Origin: Lentisphaerota bacterium
Lineage (GTDB): Bacteria; Verrucomicrobiota; Kiritimatiellia; UBA8416; VGWJ01
Length of the DNA: 42,053 nucleotides
Assembly: GCA_016873635.1 (NCBI GenBank)
Contig: VGWJ01000022.1
Coordinates: 1 to 42,053 of the forward strand
Direction: 5' to 3'
This document shows, piece by piece, positions 16,868 through 24,978 of this stretch. The notes beneath the pieces were generated by a model. The model was not told where the DNA came from and ran no database searches. It saw only the letters and a program-made list of their open reading frames with translations. Made by a program: the position numbers and the translations under genes. Within the stretch, counting starts at the first letter, position 1. Each line of letters opens with the position of its first letter.

Positions 16868-17841
16868 GCGATCCACCCCGTGCGCCTGCGGCGATACAGG
16901 ATCGCCAGGAAGAACGGTCCGCCCAGCAGCGACGTTACCACGCCGACGGGAATCTCCTGCGGGGCGAGGACCGTGCGGGCCGCCGCGTCGCAAACCGCCA
17001 GGAACATGCCGCCCGCGAAGGCCGCGGCCGGCACGAGCAGGCGGTGGTCGGCGCCCACCAGCGCCCGCACCGCGTGGGGCACGATCAGGCCCACGAAGCC
17101 GATCAGGCCGGCCATGCCCACGGCGGCCGACGTGGTCAGCGTGGCCAGCAGCAGCCCGGCCGCCAGCGCCGCGCCGGCGCGGACGCCCACGTTGTGGGCC
17201 ATCTCCGAACCGAGGCAGAGGGCGTTGAGCTCCGGCGACAGCAGCCAGATGCCGGCCATGCCGGCGGTCATGATGCCCGCGCAAACGGCGAACACGGGTC
17301 CGGATTCCACCTGCAGGTTGCCGAGCAGCCACCAGATCACGTTGTGCAGGCCCTCAACCGGCGCAATGGAAACCATGAACATGAGCAGGCTCGAGCAGAC
17401 CGAGCTGACGATCACGCCGCTGAGGATCAGGCTGTAGATGGAAAGGCGTCCGCCGGCATATGCCAGGGCATACACCACGGCGAGCGTCAGCGCCCCGGTG
17501 ACGAACGCCGCAACCGGGATCGCGGCCGGCCCGTGCGCCGCCGCGCCCGTGAGAATGGCCAGGGCGGCCCCGAGCCCGGAGCCGCTGCTTACGCCGAGGA
17601 CGTACGGCTCGGCCAGGGGGTTGCGCAGCAGCGCCTGCAGCACGACCCCGGCGCAGGAGAGCGCGGCGCCGATCGCGAAGCCGGCCAGGATCCGGTTGAG
17701 GCGCAGGTCGAACACGGCCGCGCCGGCGGGGGTGCGGATGTCGGGAAAGCCCACGCCGGACGCGCCGAGGGCCAGGCACAGCGCGAGGACGCACGGGGTG
17801 AGCAATACGATAAGCGCCAGCAGCGCGAGCCGCCTTTTCAC
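16864..17841 (-). CDS. btuC: FecCD/BtuC-type ABC importer permease
   Basis: This 325-residue polytopic protein has about ten hydrophobic helices and the FecCD hallmarks: LRLNRILAGFAIGAALSCAG near the N-terminus, LRNPLAEPYVLGVSSGSGLG (the conserved NPLA-P-LG-S-G block), and GLIGFVGLIVPHAVR near the C-terminus. The GTG start at 17839-17841 overlaps the upstream stop by 4 bases (GTGA) and has GGAGGG about 7 bases before it. This gives the usual family length; a longer frame upstream overlaps the binding-protein gene and is not protein-like. It forms the membrane channel for the substrate delivered by the lipoprotein. Confidence 0.85.
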
Positions 17842-18791
17842 CGGCCGTTCCCTCCGTGGATCCGGCGCCGCAGTTCGCGCGCGCCCTGCAGGGCCCGGGG
17901 CCCCGGCCGGAGGAGCAGGTCGTTGTCGAACCCGTCGTAGACCCTCTTCTCGCGCACGGCCCGCACGCCCGACCATCCCCGCCGCGCCAGCACGCCCTGG
18001 CCGGCCGGACCGCTTTCCGACATGTACAGGCACACCACGACGTCCGGATTCCGCGCCACGACCCATTCCTGCGACACCTGGAAATAGGGCTTCTCGACAT
18101 CGTCGCCGATGTTGCGGCCGCCGGCGAGCGCAACCAGCTCGGAAACGAACGATCCCCTGCCGACCGTTACCACCGGATCGCTCCAGATCTCGACGAACAC
18201 GGCCGGCCTGTCCGCGGAAGTCCGCGCCTCGCCGCGCAACCGCCGGGCTTCCGCCGTGAACTCCGCGGCCAGGCGCCGTCCGTCCGGCTCGCGCCCCAGC
18301 AGGGCGCCCACGCGCTCGATGGCGCGCGGAACGTCGGCCAGCGTCTCGCAGGCGATCCGTTCGCGGCGCAGGCCGAGGGCCTCGATCCTGCGCCCCAGGG
18401 CCTCGTCGGCCAGGGCCACGTCAAGGATCAGGGTGGGGCGGGCCGTGACGAGCAGCTCCAGCGAAGGGGCGCCGAAACCGCCCACCACCGGCACGCCGGC
18501 CAGGGCTTCCGGCGGATAGTTGCAGGCGCTGGTCCGTCCCACGAGAAAGGGCGCGCCGCCGACGGCGCAGACCATTTCCGTCAGGCTGGGAGCCAGCGAT
18601 ACCACGCGGGGTTGCGAAGGCAGCCGATCCTCGCGCGGCCGGCAGCCGGCGGACAGAAGCAGGGGAGCGAGAAGGAACGCACCGGCGCAGGAGCGGAGGG
18701 CGGACCGCGAACGGCGGACCGCTAACCGGAGACGCCGCAAGGACGGACGGCGTCCGGAAACTGGCGCCGATCTTCGATGTTCCAGGTTCAT
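17838..18791 (-). CDS. btuF: BtuF-like ABC importer substrate-binding lipoprotein
   Basis: This 317-residue protein has an Arg-rich N-terminus, a hydrophobic stretch and a lipobox (LLSAGC, Cys near 50). The mature part follows the BtuF/FecB two-lobe pattern: RVVSLAPSLTEMVCAVGG, NYPPEALAGVPVVGGFG, LELLVTARPTLIL, WSDPVVTVGRGSFVSELV, NIGDD, and PYFQVSQEWVVARNPDVVV. NYPPEA and YFQVSQE match BtuF particularly well, so cobalamin is favoured, but haem or siderophore cannot be excluded. The ATG at 18791 comes one base after the upstream stop and has no Shine-Dalgarno sequence, so it probably depends on reinitiation. Because of the long N-terminus before the signal, a later start is possible. Confidence 0.8.
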   Translation of the reverse strand: MNLEHRRSAPVSGRRPSLRRLRLAVRRSRSALRSCAGAFLLAPLLLSAGCRPREDRLPSQPRVVSLAPSLTEMVCAVGGAPFLVGRTSACNYPPEALAGVPVVGGFGAPSLELLVTARPTLILDVALADEALGRRIEALGLRRERIACETLADVPRAIERVGALLGREPDGRRLAAEFTAEARRLRGEARTSADRPAVFVEIWSDPVVTVGRGSFVSELVALAGGRNIGDDVEKPYFQVSQEWVVARNPDVVVCLYMSESGPAGQGVLARRGWSGVRAVREKRVYDGFDNDLLLRPGPRALQGARELRRRIHGGNGR

Positions 18792-18792
18792 C

Positions 18793-20187
18793 TCAGAACG
18801 CCGCGTGCGTCGCGCCCCGCGAAGGCACGATGATTTCGCCGGCGTTTCTCTCACGGAAGGCTACGGCCAGCGCTTCGCAGCTCTCGTCCTCGCCATGCAC
18901 CAGGAACGCGCGCGTCACGGAGGCGCGGACGGCGTCGAAGTACTCCAGAAGGCCGGCGCGGTCGGCGTGCGCGCTCAGCGCGTTGATGGTGTGTATGCGC
19001 GCGTTCACCTCGTACTCCTCGCCGTAGATCCTGACCGGGCTCTGTCCCTCCACGATGCGCCGTCCCAGCGTGTTCTGGGCCTGGTAGCCGACGAAGAGAA
19101 CGATATTGCGGGGGTCGGATATGCCGTTCTTGAGATGGTGCAGGATGCGGCCGCCTTCGCACATGCCCGAGGCCGAAATGATGATGGCCGGTCCGCGCAG
19201 ATCGTTGAGCTTCTTCGATTCCTCGGTCTCGGTCACGTAGGTGAGATTCCGGAAATGGAAGGGGCTGTTGCCGTTCGCCATCACCGCGAGGGCGTCTTCA
19301 TTGTAGCACTGGGTGAAACGCCCGTAGACCTCGGTGGCGCGCGAGGAGAGGGGGCTGTCCACGAACACGGGCACGCCGCGGATGCGTCCCTGGCGGTAGA
19401 TCTCGTTAAGATAGAACACGATCTGCTGGGTGCGGCCCACGCTGAAAGAGGGAATGATCAGCTTGGCTTTCTGCTGGGTGATGTCGTCGATGAAGCCCTT
19501 CAGGCGGCCCTGCACGTCGGCCTTGGGGGGGTGCAGGCGGTTCCCGTAGGTGCTTTCGATGACCAGAGCGACGGCGTCCGGGACAGGGTCGGGATCGCGC
19601 AGGATCGGCATGCCCTTCTGGCCCAGGTCGCCGGTGAAAAGCAGGCGCTTAATGCCGCCGTTCAGGCGCGCGTCAATGGTTGTCAGTGCGGCGCCGAGCA
19701 GGTGGCCGGCGTTGTGGAAGGTGACCGTGACGCCCGGGGCCGCTTCCGTGGGGGTGTTCGGCGGCACGGCCCGGAAGTGCCGCATGGTCTCGTCCACGTC
19801 GGCGGGCGTGTAGAGCGGTTCGAAGAGGTTCTGGCCCTGCTTCGCGCGCTTCTTGTTGACGTACTCCACGTCCTTGACCTGCAGGTAGGCGGAATCGCGC
19901 AGCATGACGTCGCACAGGGCCGTCGTGGCGGGCGTGGCCATGATTTCGCCGCGGAATCCGGCCCTGACCAGGCTGGGCAGGTTTCCGCTGTGATCGATGT
20001 GCGCATGCGAGAGCACGACCTTGTCGATCGAGGCCGCCTCGAAGGGCAGCCGGCGGTTGCGTTCGAACGCCTCCTTGCGTTTGCCCTGCATCAGTCCGCA
20101 GTCGAGCAGGAGGCGCGCGCCGTTGACTTCGACCAGGTGCATGGATCCCGTGGTTGTTCGGGCGGCGCCCAGAAAGGTGATGTTCAG
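18793..20187 (-). CDS. Metallo-beta-lactamase/beta-CASP RNase-like protein, CTG start
   Basis: The 464-residue product belongs to the CPSF/YSH1-like bacterial branch of beta-CASP nucleases. It has the zinc motif HAHIDHSG (about 61-68), HNAGHLLGAA, LFTGDLGQKG, ESTYGNR, PSFSVGRTQQ, ASGMCEGGRILHHL and HTINALSAHAD. The first in-frame ATG (20140-20142) would delete the family's first strand and loop (NITFLGAARTTTGS). Between it and an in-frame TGA upstream there is no ATG, GTG or TTG. CTG at 20185-20187 follows AGGAGGT by 4 bases and restores the usual N-terminus, so I take it as the start. Expected to be a cytoplasmic RNA endo/exonuclease. It is the first gene of an operon with btuFCD; only one base separates its stop from btuF. 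Confidence 0.85.
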   Translation of the reverse strand: MNITFLGAARTTTGSMHLVEVNGARLLLDCGLMQGKRKEAFERNRRLPFEAASIDKVVLSHAHIDHSGNLPSLVRAGFRGEIMATPATTALCDVMLRDSAYLQVKDVEYVNKKRAKQGQNLFEPLYTPADVDETMRHFRAVPPNTPTEAAPGVTVTFHNAGHLLGAALTTIDARLNGGIKRLLFTGDLGQKGMPILRDPDPVPDAVALVIESTYGNRLHPPKADVQGRLKGFIDDITQQKAKLIIPSFSVGRTQQIVFYLNEIYRQGRIRGVPVFVDSPLSSRATEVYGRFTQCYNEDALAVMANGNSPFHFRNLTYVTETEESKKLNDLRGPAIIISASGMCEGGRILHHLKNGISDPRNIVLFVGYQAQNTLGRRIVEGQSPVRIYGEEYEVNARIHTINALSAHADRAGLLEYFDAVRASVTRAFLVHGEDESCEALAVAFRERNAGEIIVPSRGATHAAF

Positions 20188-20249
20188 AAGGACCTCCTCC
20201 GCGGCCGGATACGCCGGCCGTTTGACGGTGGGTGTCTTACCGATGCTTC

Positions 20250-20278
20250 ATGGTAGCGATCCGGTCTCCGCGGCGCAA
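20250..20278 (-). promoter_or_regulatory. Candidate promoter of the RNase-btuFCD operon
   Basis: On the minus strand TTGCGC (20273-20278) and TACCAT (20250-20255) are 17 bases apart, about 60 bases upstream of the CTG start. Agreement with the sigma-70 consensus is moderate. I see no cobalamin-riboswitch core in the leader. Confidence 0.3.
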
Positions 20279-20321
20279 GTCGCACTGTGGGGTCATTCTG
20301 TCTGCATCTCACCCACCGGGC

Positions 20322-20350
20322 TTGTCATGAAAAGAGTGCCGGGATATGAT
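20322..20350 (+). promoter_or_regulatory. Strong sigma-70 promoter for the ABC exporter operon
   Basis: TTGTCA (20322-20327) and TATGAT (20345-20350) are separated by exactly 17 bases. Transcription would begin around 20357, only one or two bases before the ATG at 20359. There is no Shine-Dalgarno sequence before that ATG, so the transcript is probably leaderless. Confidence 0.65.
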
Positions 20351-20358
20351 GCGGCGCG

Positions 20359-21105
20359 ATGGTCCCTGCCATTGAGATGCGCGGTGTGCGCGTGGAATAC
20401 CGCGGCGGGGGCGGGGTCGTGCGCGCGCTCGACGGTCTTGACCTCACGGTGCAGACGGGACACGTGTTCGGGTTTCTCGGTCCGAACGGGGCGGGCAAGA
20501 CGACGGCCATGCACGTGTTGCTCGGCTTCATCGAGCCGGCCGCGGGGGAGGCCCGCCTGCTGGGCGAGGACGCGCGCCGCGCCGCGTCGCGCGAGCGGAT
20601 CGGCTATCTGCCGGAGAATCCGGACGCCTATCGGTTCCTGACCGGGCGCGAGCTGCTGGCCTTTTCCGGCCGGCTGTTCCGCATGCGCGGGCGGGCGTTG
20701 CGCGACCGGGTCGCTCGGGTTCTGGATCTGGTGGGGCTGGACGAGGCGGCCGCCGCGCGGCGCATAGCCACCTATTCGCGCGGCATGATGCAGCGCATCT
20801 GCCTCGGGCAGGCGCTGGTCAACGATCCGGACATCGTGATTCTCGACGAGCCGACGAACGGCCTCGACCCGTTTGCGCGCATGGCCTTCCGTGAGATCAT
20901 CCGCGGACTGCGCGCCCGCGGGAAGACGGTTTTCTTTTCGTCGCACGAGCTTTCCGAGGTCGAACTGGTGTGCGACCGGCTGGCCATTATCGCCGGCGGG
21001 CGCCTCGTCACGGAGGGAGCGGCGTCCGGACTTGTGCCGGAAGGGGAGCGGCTGGAGCGCCACTTCATGCGCGTGGTGGAGGCCGCCCGGGAGCGGAAAG
21101 CATGA
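20359..21105 (+). CDS. ABC-2 type exporter ATPase
   Basis: This 248-residue ATPase has Walker A GPNGAGKT (41-48), a Q-loop region (GYLPENPD), a variant signature YSRGMMQR, Walker B IVILDEPTNGLDP and the H-loop FFSSHELSE. This CcmA/NatA-like pattern fits exporters of the ABC-2 class. Its stop overlaps the permease start (ATGA), so the two form one complex. The ATG at 20359 has no ribosome-binding site but lies at the predicted transcription start, consistent with leaderless translation. The substrate is unknown. Confidence 0.85.
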   Translation: MVPAIEMRGVRVEYRGGGGVVRALDGLDLTVQTGHVFGFLGPNGAGKTTAMHVLLGFIEPAAGEARLLGEDARRAASRERIGYLPENPDAYRFLTGRELLAFSGRLFRMRGRALRDRVARVLDLVGLDEAAAARRIATYSRGMMQRICLGQALVNDPDIVILDEPTNGLDPFARMAFREIIRGLRARGKTVFFSSHELSEVELVCDRLAIIAGGRLVTEGAASGLVPEGERLERHFMRVVEAARERKA

Positions 21106-21887
21106 TGCGCTGGCTGGTGATCGCGTGGGCGGTATGGCTGGAGGTGATCCGGCGCAAGGACGTCTACGTGCTGCTGGTGCTGTTGGGCACGTTGCTGGCG
21201 GTGGTGCTGTCCCTGAACGTGTTCGGCCTGGGCGGCACGTCGCGTTATGCGCTTGACGTGGGCCTGCTGCTGGCCTGGGTGTTCGGCTGGATTCTGGCCG
21301 TGACCGTGGCCTCGCGGCAGCTTCCCGACGAGGAGGAGCGCGGAACCGTGTTCACGCTGCTGGCGAAGCCCGTGACGCGTTTCGACCTGGTCATGGGCAA
21401 GTACGCGGGAAGCTGGAGCGTGGTTGCGGCGGCGACGGCGTCTTTCTACCTGCTGGCCGCGGGCGTCACCGCGGCGCGCGGCGGGCGCGTTGATTTCGCG
21501 GCCCTGCTGCAGGCCGTGCTGCTGCACGCCGTGGCCCTGGGCGTGATGTGCGGCCTGGGGCTGTGGTTTTCGGCGCGGCTGCACGGCGACGCGGCCGCGG
21601 CGCTGGCGTTCGTGGTGACGGCCGCCGCGTTCCTGGTCGTGCCGCGGGCGCCGGAGTTCATGACCAGGCAGACGGGCCTCGCGGCGGCCGGGCTGATGCT
21701 GCTTTACCACCTGCTGCCGCACTTCGAGGTCTTCGACATGCGGCGGCGCGTGGTTCACGATTTCGGGCCGGCGGCGTGGACGGACGTCGGCCTGATCGCG
21801 GCCTACGGATTTGCGCTGTGCGCGTGCCTGGCGCTGCTGGCGTGGACGGCTTTCCGGCGCCGGCGTTTCAGCCGGTCCGTCCCGTGA
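21102..21887 (+). CDS. ABC-2 type exporter permease
   Basis: This 261-residue membrane protein has about six hydrophobic segments. It opens MMRWLVIAWAVWLEVIRRKD, then a first helix (YVLLVLLGTLLAVVLSLNVF), RQLPDEEERGTVFTLLAKPV and RFDLVMGKYAGSW. The Arg-x-Leu-Pro-Asp-Glu-x-x-x-Gly-Thr-x-x-x-Leu-x-x-Lys-Pro block is characteristic of NosY-like ABC-2 permeases. The ATG at 21102 overlaps the ATPase stop. It would form the export channel with the ATPase. Confidence 0.8.
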   Translation: MMRWLVIAWAVWLEVIRRKDVYVLLVLLGTLLAVVLSLNVFGLGGTSRYALDVGLLLAWVFGWILAVTVASRQLPDEEERGTVFTLLAKPVTRFDLVMGKYAGSWSVVAAATASFYLLAAGVTAARGGRVDFAALLQAVLLHAVALGVMCGLGLWFSARLHGDAAAALAFVVTAAAFLVVPRAPEFMTRQTGLAAAGLMLLYHLLPHFEVFDMRRRVVHDFGPAAWTDVGLIAAYGFALCACLALLAWTAFRRRRFSRSVP

Positions 21888-21894
21888 CGATCCG

Positions 21895-22761
21895 ATGAAC
21901 CCGATTCTGAAACGGCCCGGAGCGGCGGCGCTGGCGCTGTGGATCGCGGCCTTTTCGCTGTCGTGCCGGATCGGCGGCCCGCCGCGGGCGGGCGTGGCGC
22001 CTGACGTCTCGCCCTCGGTCATGGGCGTTCTTCTGGCGGGAAGCCGTCTCACGCTCGGCGATCACTTCTATGAAGTGGCCGACCAGTACTTCCATCGAGG
22101 CGTGCCGCACAAGTCCGAGAAGTTCTTCGGGGGCAACTGGTTCCAGAGAATGGCCGCGGAGGCGGCGCCTTCCGCGCACCTGCACCTGCAGGGCGTCGAC
22201 GTGAGGGAGATGATGCCGTGGCTCCTGCTTTCCATGCGGGCGAATCCGGGTCGCGCGGAGAGCTACCTGGTCACGGCATTCTGGCTGGACCACGGCGCGG
22301 GGCGGCCGGACGCGGCGCTGGAAGTGCTCAGGCAGGGCCAGTGCGAGGTGCCCTTCAACTACGAAATCCAGCTTGAGCGCGGACGCCTCCTGCTGCGCCT
22401 GGGCCGGCGTGGGCCGGCCGCGGCGGCCTTTGACGCGGGGTTGGCTTTCTGGCCCGGCGCGGGCGATCCGGGCGGCATTGGCGCCAGGCACGACAAGGCC
22501 GCCCTTCTCCTGTACCGCGCCCTGCTGCACGAGGGCGCGGGCGAGCGGGAGGAGGCGATCGCGGCGCTTGAGCGGATACTCGCGCTGTTTCCGGAGCGGG
22601 AGCATCTGCGCGAAAGGATCGCCCTGTTGCGCTCGGGAGGGGCGCCGGCGCTTGCGGCCCCGGCGCTGTGGAAGCAGCTTCTGGCGGCGGATGCGCGCGC
22701 CAGAGAGGAAAACACCTGTCCCCAGGCTGAGGCGCGCGACCACGATCACGAAGACGAGTAA
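21895..22761 (+). CDS. TPR-like lipoprotein associated with the ABC exporter
   Basis: This 288-residue protein has an N-terminal hydrophobic stretch ending in a lipobox-like FSLSC (Cys near 24). The body is helical, with repeat-like segments: GDHFYEVADQYFHRG, PDAALEVLRQG, QLERGRLLLRLGR and EEAIAALERILALFPE. They match TPR-type helical pairs. The C-terminus is rich in His, Asp and Glu. It lies 7 bases after the permease stop with no strong Shine-Dalgarno sequence, so it is probably coupled. A role as periplasmic partner of the exporter is inferred from position only. Confidence 0.65.
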   Translation: MNPILKRPGAAALALWIAAFSLSCRIGGPPRAGVAPDVSPSVMGVLLAGSRLTLGDHFYEVADQYFHRGVPHKSEKFFGGNWFQRMAAEAAPSAHLHLQGVDVREMMPWLLLSMRANPGRAESYLVTAFWLDHGAGRPDAALEVLRQGQCEVPFNYEIQLERGRLLLRLGRRGPAAAAFDAGLAFWPGAGDPGGIGARHDKAALLLYRALLHEGAGEREEAIAALERILALFPEREHLRERIALLRSGGAPALAAPALWKQLLAADARAREENTCPQAEARDHDHEDE

Positions 22762-22850
22762 GCCCCGACAACGCCTTCTCTGCCGCTGTCCTGATCAAGG
22801 CTTGCCGCAATCTGCCGGCGAAGAAGCGGGCGAACACGCGCATGAGCATT

Positions 22851-22878
22851 GGGGTCAGGGGTCGGGGGTCGGAAGTCA
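22851..22878. repeat. Short heptamer array (GGGGTCA/GGGGTCG)
   Basis: Four 7-base units (GGGGTCA, two GGGGTCG, GAAGTCA) lie in the 153-base gap between the convergent stops at 22761 and 22915. The rest of that gap shows no gene or clear terminator. Same 7-base period as the arrays at 8689, 12718, 33843 and 37516. Confidence 0.5.
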
Positions 22879-22914
22879 AGAGGGAGGGAGAGCCCCAAAT
22901 CGGCGGCAGGCCGG

Positions 22915-24360
22915 TCAGCGCAGGGGCCGTTTGACGAGGATGCGGACGTCGAGGTTGCCCCGGTTGTCGCCGCGCGCTTCGGTGGTATCCTCTTCGTTGA
23001 TATCGAATTGCAGTTCGCCGTCGGCGGCCATTGTTCCCGCGAAGCGCGTGCCGATCGCCATGACGGGTCCGCCGGCGGGCCCGACGCGCATGAGCAGCGC
23101 GCCGAAGTTGGCGGCCGGGAGCTGTCGGCGGTTGCGGTCGGGGTTGGCGTAGTAGGCCGCGAAGCGAACGGACCGCGGGTAGCCGTTGGCGTCCACGCTC
23201 TCTCCGCCGCTGCCGCAGCTCCAGGTTCCCGCCGCCGTGATCTCGACCTCGTCGCCCTTGCGCACCCGCACGCCGCCGCCCCTCCAGCTCGGGCGCGCCG
23301 GGACGCGGAAATCGTGCTGCTCCGCCCTGGCTGGCCCGCCGCGGCTCTCGGGAGGGGGCGTGGCTTCGGCGGGCGCGGCGTTGGTTTCCGGCTGCGCCGG
23401 CGCGGGCTCGGTCAGCGCGCCGTCCGCGCCGACAACTTTGAAGCCGGCCGCTTCGGGGCTGCTGACCTGCAGTTCCACGGCGTGCCGCGAGGGGACTTCG
23501 CCCTGCGGGCGCACCCGCAGGGTGATGGACCAGCGGTTCGCGTGTTCGGGCCAGCGCACCGGATCGGCGGAAGGCATGCCGGGCACGCTCATCACGCGGA
23601 AGACGCAACCGGGCGCGGCGGCCACGGGTATGACGCGTACGGGCAGATAAGTCTCCACGCCCTGCTTGCCGACAATGGGATCGGAAACCCTCGTGGACCC
23701 CTCCTTGAAGCGGCCCAGGACCTTTACGTGGAAGACCTGCAGCCCGTAGACCTCGGCCTCCCAGCGGGCGAACGTGACCCAGTTTTCGCCGGGCCCCTGG
23801 CTGCCCATGACCTGCGGGGTGTCCGGTTGCGGCGGCGGCCCGGCCGCGCCGTCGGATCCCGGCGCCGGCTGGGGCTGGGGAGGGGGAGGGATCTCCGCGG
23901 GGGGCGTTTCTTCGCCCGTGTCCTCGGCGTAGCGGAAGTCGAGGGCCTCGATATCCACCGCGTAGTTGCTTTCGATTTCCGCCTGGCGCTTGCGGCAGTC
24001 CTCCACGATGTCGCTGATCTCGCGGCGCGCTTCGGCGGGAAGCTCGAAGGTCTTCTCCTTTTCGAAGCGCTCGGCGCACTGCGTGAAGAGCGTAACGGCC
24101 GTGCGCGCCGCGGCGGTGCCGGCGATATTGCCGGACTTGCGCTTCTCCTCGAGGAGCTTTTCGGCGCGGGCGAGGCACTCGGCCAGCAGCGCGCGCAGTT
24201 TGCGTTCGCGCACGGCGGCGAGCGCTTCCTTCTCGCGGAGGTAGTCCCGGCGCGCGGAGGCGGCTTCCGGCGCGGCCGACGCCGCCGGCGGCAGCGGCGC
24301 CAGCGCAAGCGTCAGGCAGCACAGGGCGCTACCGGCCAGACTTCGGCCTGATGAGGTCAA
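22915..24360 (-). CDS. Secreted protein with C-terminal LecA/PA-IL-like domain
   Basis: The 481-residue product starts with a signal peptide (to about 29, ending PPAASA). A charged helical, probably coiled-coil region covers about 35-150 (LREKEALAAVRERKLRAL, LLEEKRKSG), followed by a Pro/Gln-rich linker, then a beta-rich central domain with WVTFARWEAEVYGLQVF. Residues about 345-480 resemble the LecA/PA-IL-like fold: HDFRVPARPSWRGGGVRV, GDEVEITAAGTWSCGSGG, FGALLMRVG, and a C-terminal NEEDTTEARGDNRGNLDV where Asp and Asn residues could bind calcium and sugar. No ATG, GTG or good ribosome-binding site precedes the signal peptide; TTG at 24360 is the best start and overlaps the upstream gene by 32 bases. 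Last gene of the ExbBD operon. Carbohydrate binding in the periplasm or at the surface is inferred. Confidence 0.65.
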   Translation of the reverse strand: MTSSGRSLAGSALCCLTLALAPLPPAASAAPEAASARRDYLREKEALAAVRERKLRALLAECLARAEKLLEEKRKSGNIAGTAAARTAVTLFTQCAERFEKEKTFELPAEARREISDIVEDCRKRQAEIESNYAVDIEALDFRYAEDTGEETPPAEIPPPPQPQPAPGSDGAAGPPPQPDTPQVMGSQGPGENWVTFARWEAEVYGLQVFHVKVLGRFKEGSTRVSDPIVGKQGVETYLPVRVIPVAAAPGCVFRVMSVPGMPSADPVRWPEHANRWSITLRVRPQGEVPSRHAVELQVSSPEAAGFKVVGADGALTEPAPAQPETNAAPAEATPPPESRGGPARAEQHDFRVPARPSWRGGGVRVRKGDEVEITAAGTWSCGSGGESVDANGYPRSVRFAAYYANPDRNRRQLPAANFGALLMRVGPAGGPVMAIGTRFAGTMAADGELQFDINEEDTTEARGDNRGNLDVRILVKRPLR

Positions 24361-24973
24361 TCTGCAGATCGTCAATCGACTCGTCCTCGCGGTCCCGCTC
24401 TTCCGGCGCGGAGGACGGCGGCGCGGCGAGTGCCTCGGGGCCGTGCTTGCCCTCGGCCTTGAGCTCATAGGACCACAGTTGGCGGTTTCCCTCGAAGCCG
24501 GAGATGCGCATGCGGTCCACGCTGACCTTGCAGCTCCGGTTGAAGGTCCGGTCGCCGTAGATGGCTTCGAGGCGGGTCATGTCCACGGGCACGCGGAAAC
24601 TGACGTAGAGGTCGAGGTCGTTGACCACCCTGACATCCGGCCGCGTGTAGGCGAAGCGCACGGGCTCATAGACGCGCGTGACGCGCTCGCCCTCGGGAGT
24701 GACGCGGGGAACGAGCTGGCGGTAGACGCATTCGAAGACGATCTTCGAGCAGGCGTGGGTGCGTCCGGGGGTGAAGCGGACCGAGTATTCGTTCTGGCCG
24801 GAGGTCCCCGGCTCGGAGGTGATTTCGATCTCGCGGAACCACGGTTCCTCGGCGGCGTTGGTTGCCGCCTGGGCCGCGGCGGCGACGGCGGCGACGGCGG
24901 TCTGGTCCGCCGGCGTTTCCGCGGCCGCGGCGGAAGCCAGCATCACGAGGCAGGCGAGGGCTGCTTTCGGCAT
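24329..24973 (-). CDS. Small secreted protein of unknown function in the ExbBD/VWA operon
   Basis: This 214-residue protein has a signal peptide (1-18, ending ASAAAA) and an Ala-rich linker. The mature domain is beta-rich: WFREIEITSEPGTSGQNEYS, CSKIVFECVYRQLVPRV, VVNDLDLYVSFRVP and WSYELKAEGKHG. It has two Cys residues near 77 and 83 and a third near 144. The C-terminus is acidic. I do not recognise the family. The ATG at 24973 has GAGGTG 6 bases upstream; a GTG at 24982 that overlaps the upstream stop is the alternative. The neighbouring genes suggest a periplasmic component of the same machine. Confidence 0.6.
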   Translation of the reverse strand: MPKAALACLVMLASAAAAETPADQTAVAAVAAAAQAATNAAEEPWFREIEITSEPGTSGQNEYSVRFTPGRTHACSKIVFECVYRQLVPRVTPEGERVTRVYEPVRFAYTRPDVRVVNDLDLYVSFRVPVDMTRLEAIYGDRTFNRSCKVSVDRMRISGFEGNRQLWSYELKAEGKHGPEALAAPPSSAPEERDREDESIDDLQIDLIRPKSGR

Positions 24974-24978
24974 GAAGG

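Noticed and set aside
16868-17332. Long N-terminal extension of the BtuD frame
   Set aside because: It overlaps the permease gene and encodes Arg/Gly-rich non-protein-like sequence; ATG at 16867 fits the family.
20188-20321. Possible cobalamin riboswitch in the leader of the RNase-btuFCD operon
   Set aside because: I could not find the conserved B12-box pattern, and the leader is short and directly ahead of the nuclease gene, not btuF.
22761-22914. Possible CRISPR or other array in the gap
   Set aside because: Only four contiguous heptamers without spacers; no CRISPR-like repeat-spacer structure is present anywhere in the window.
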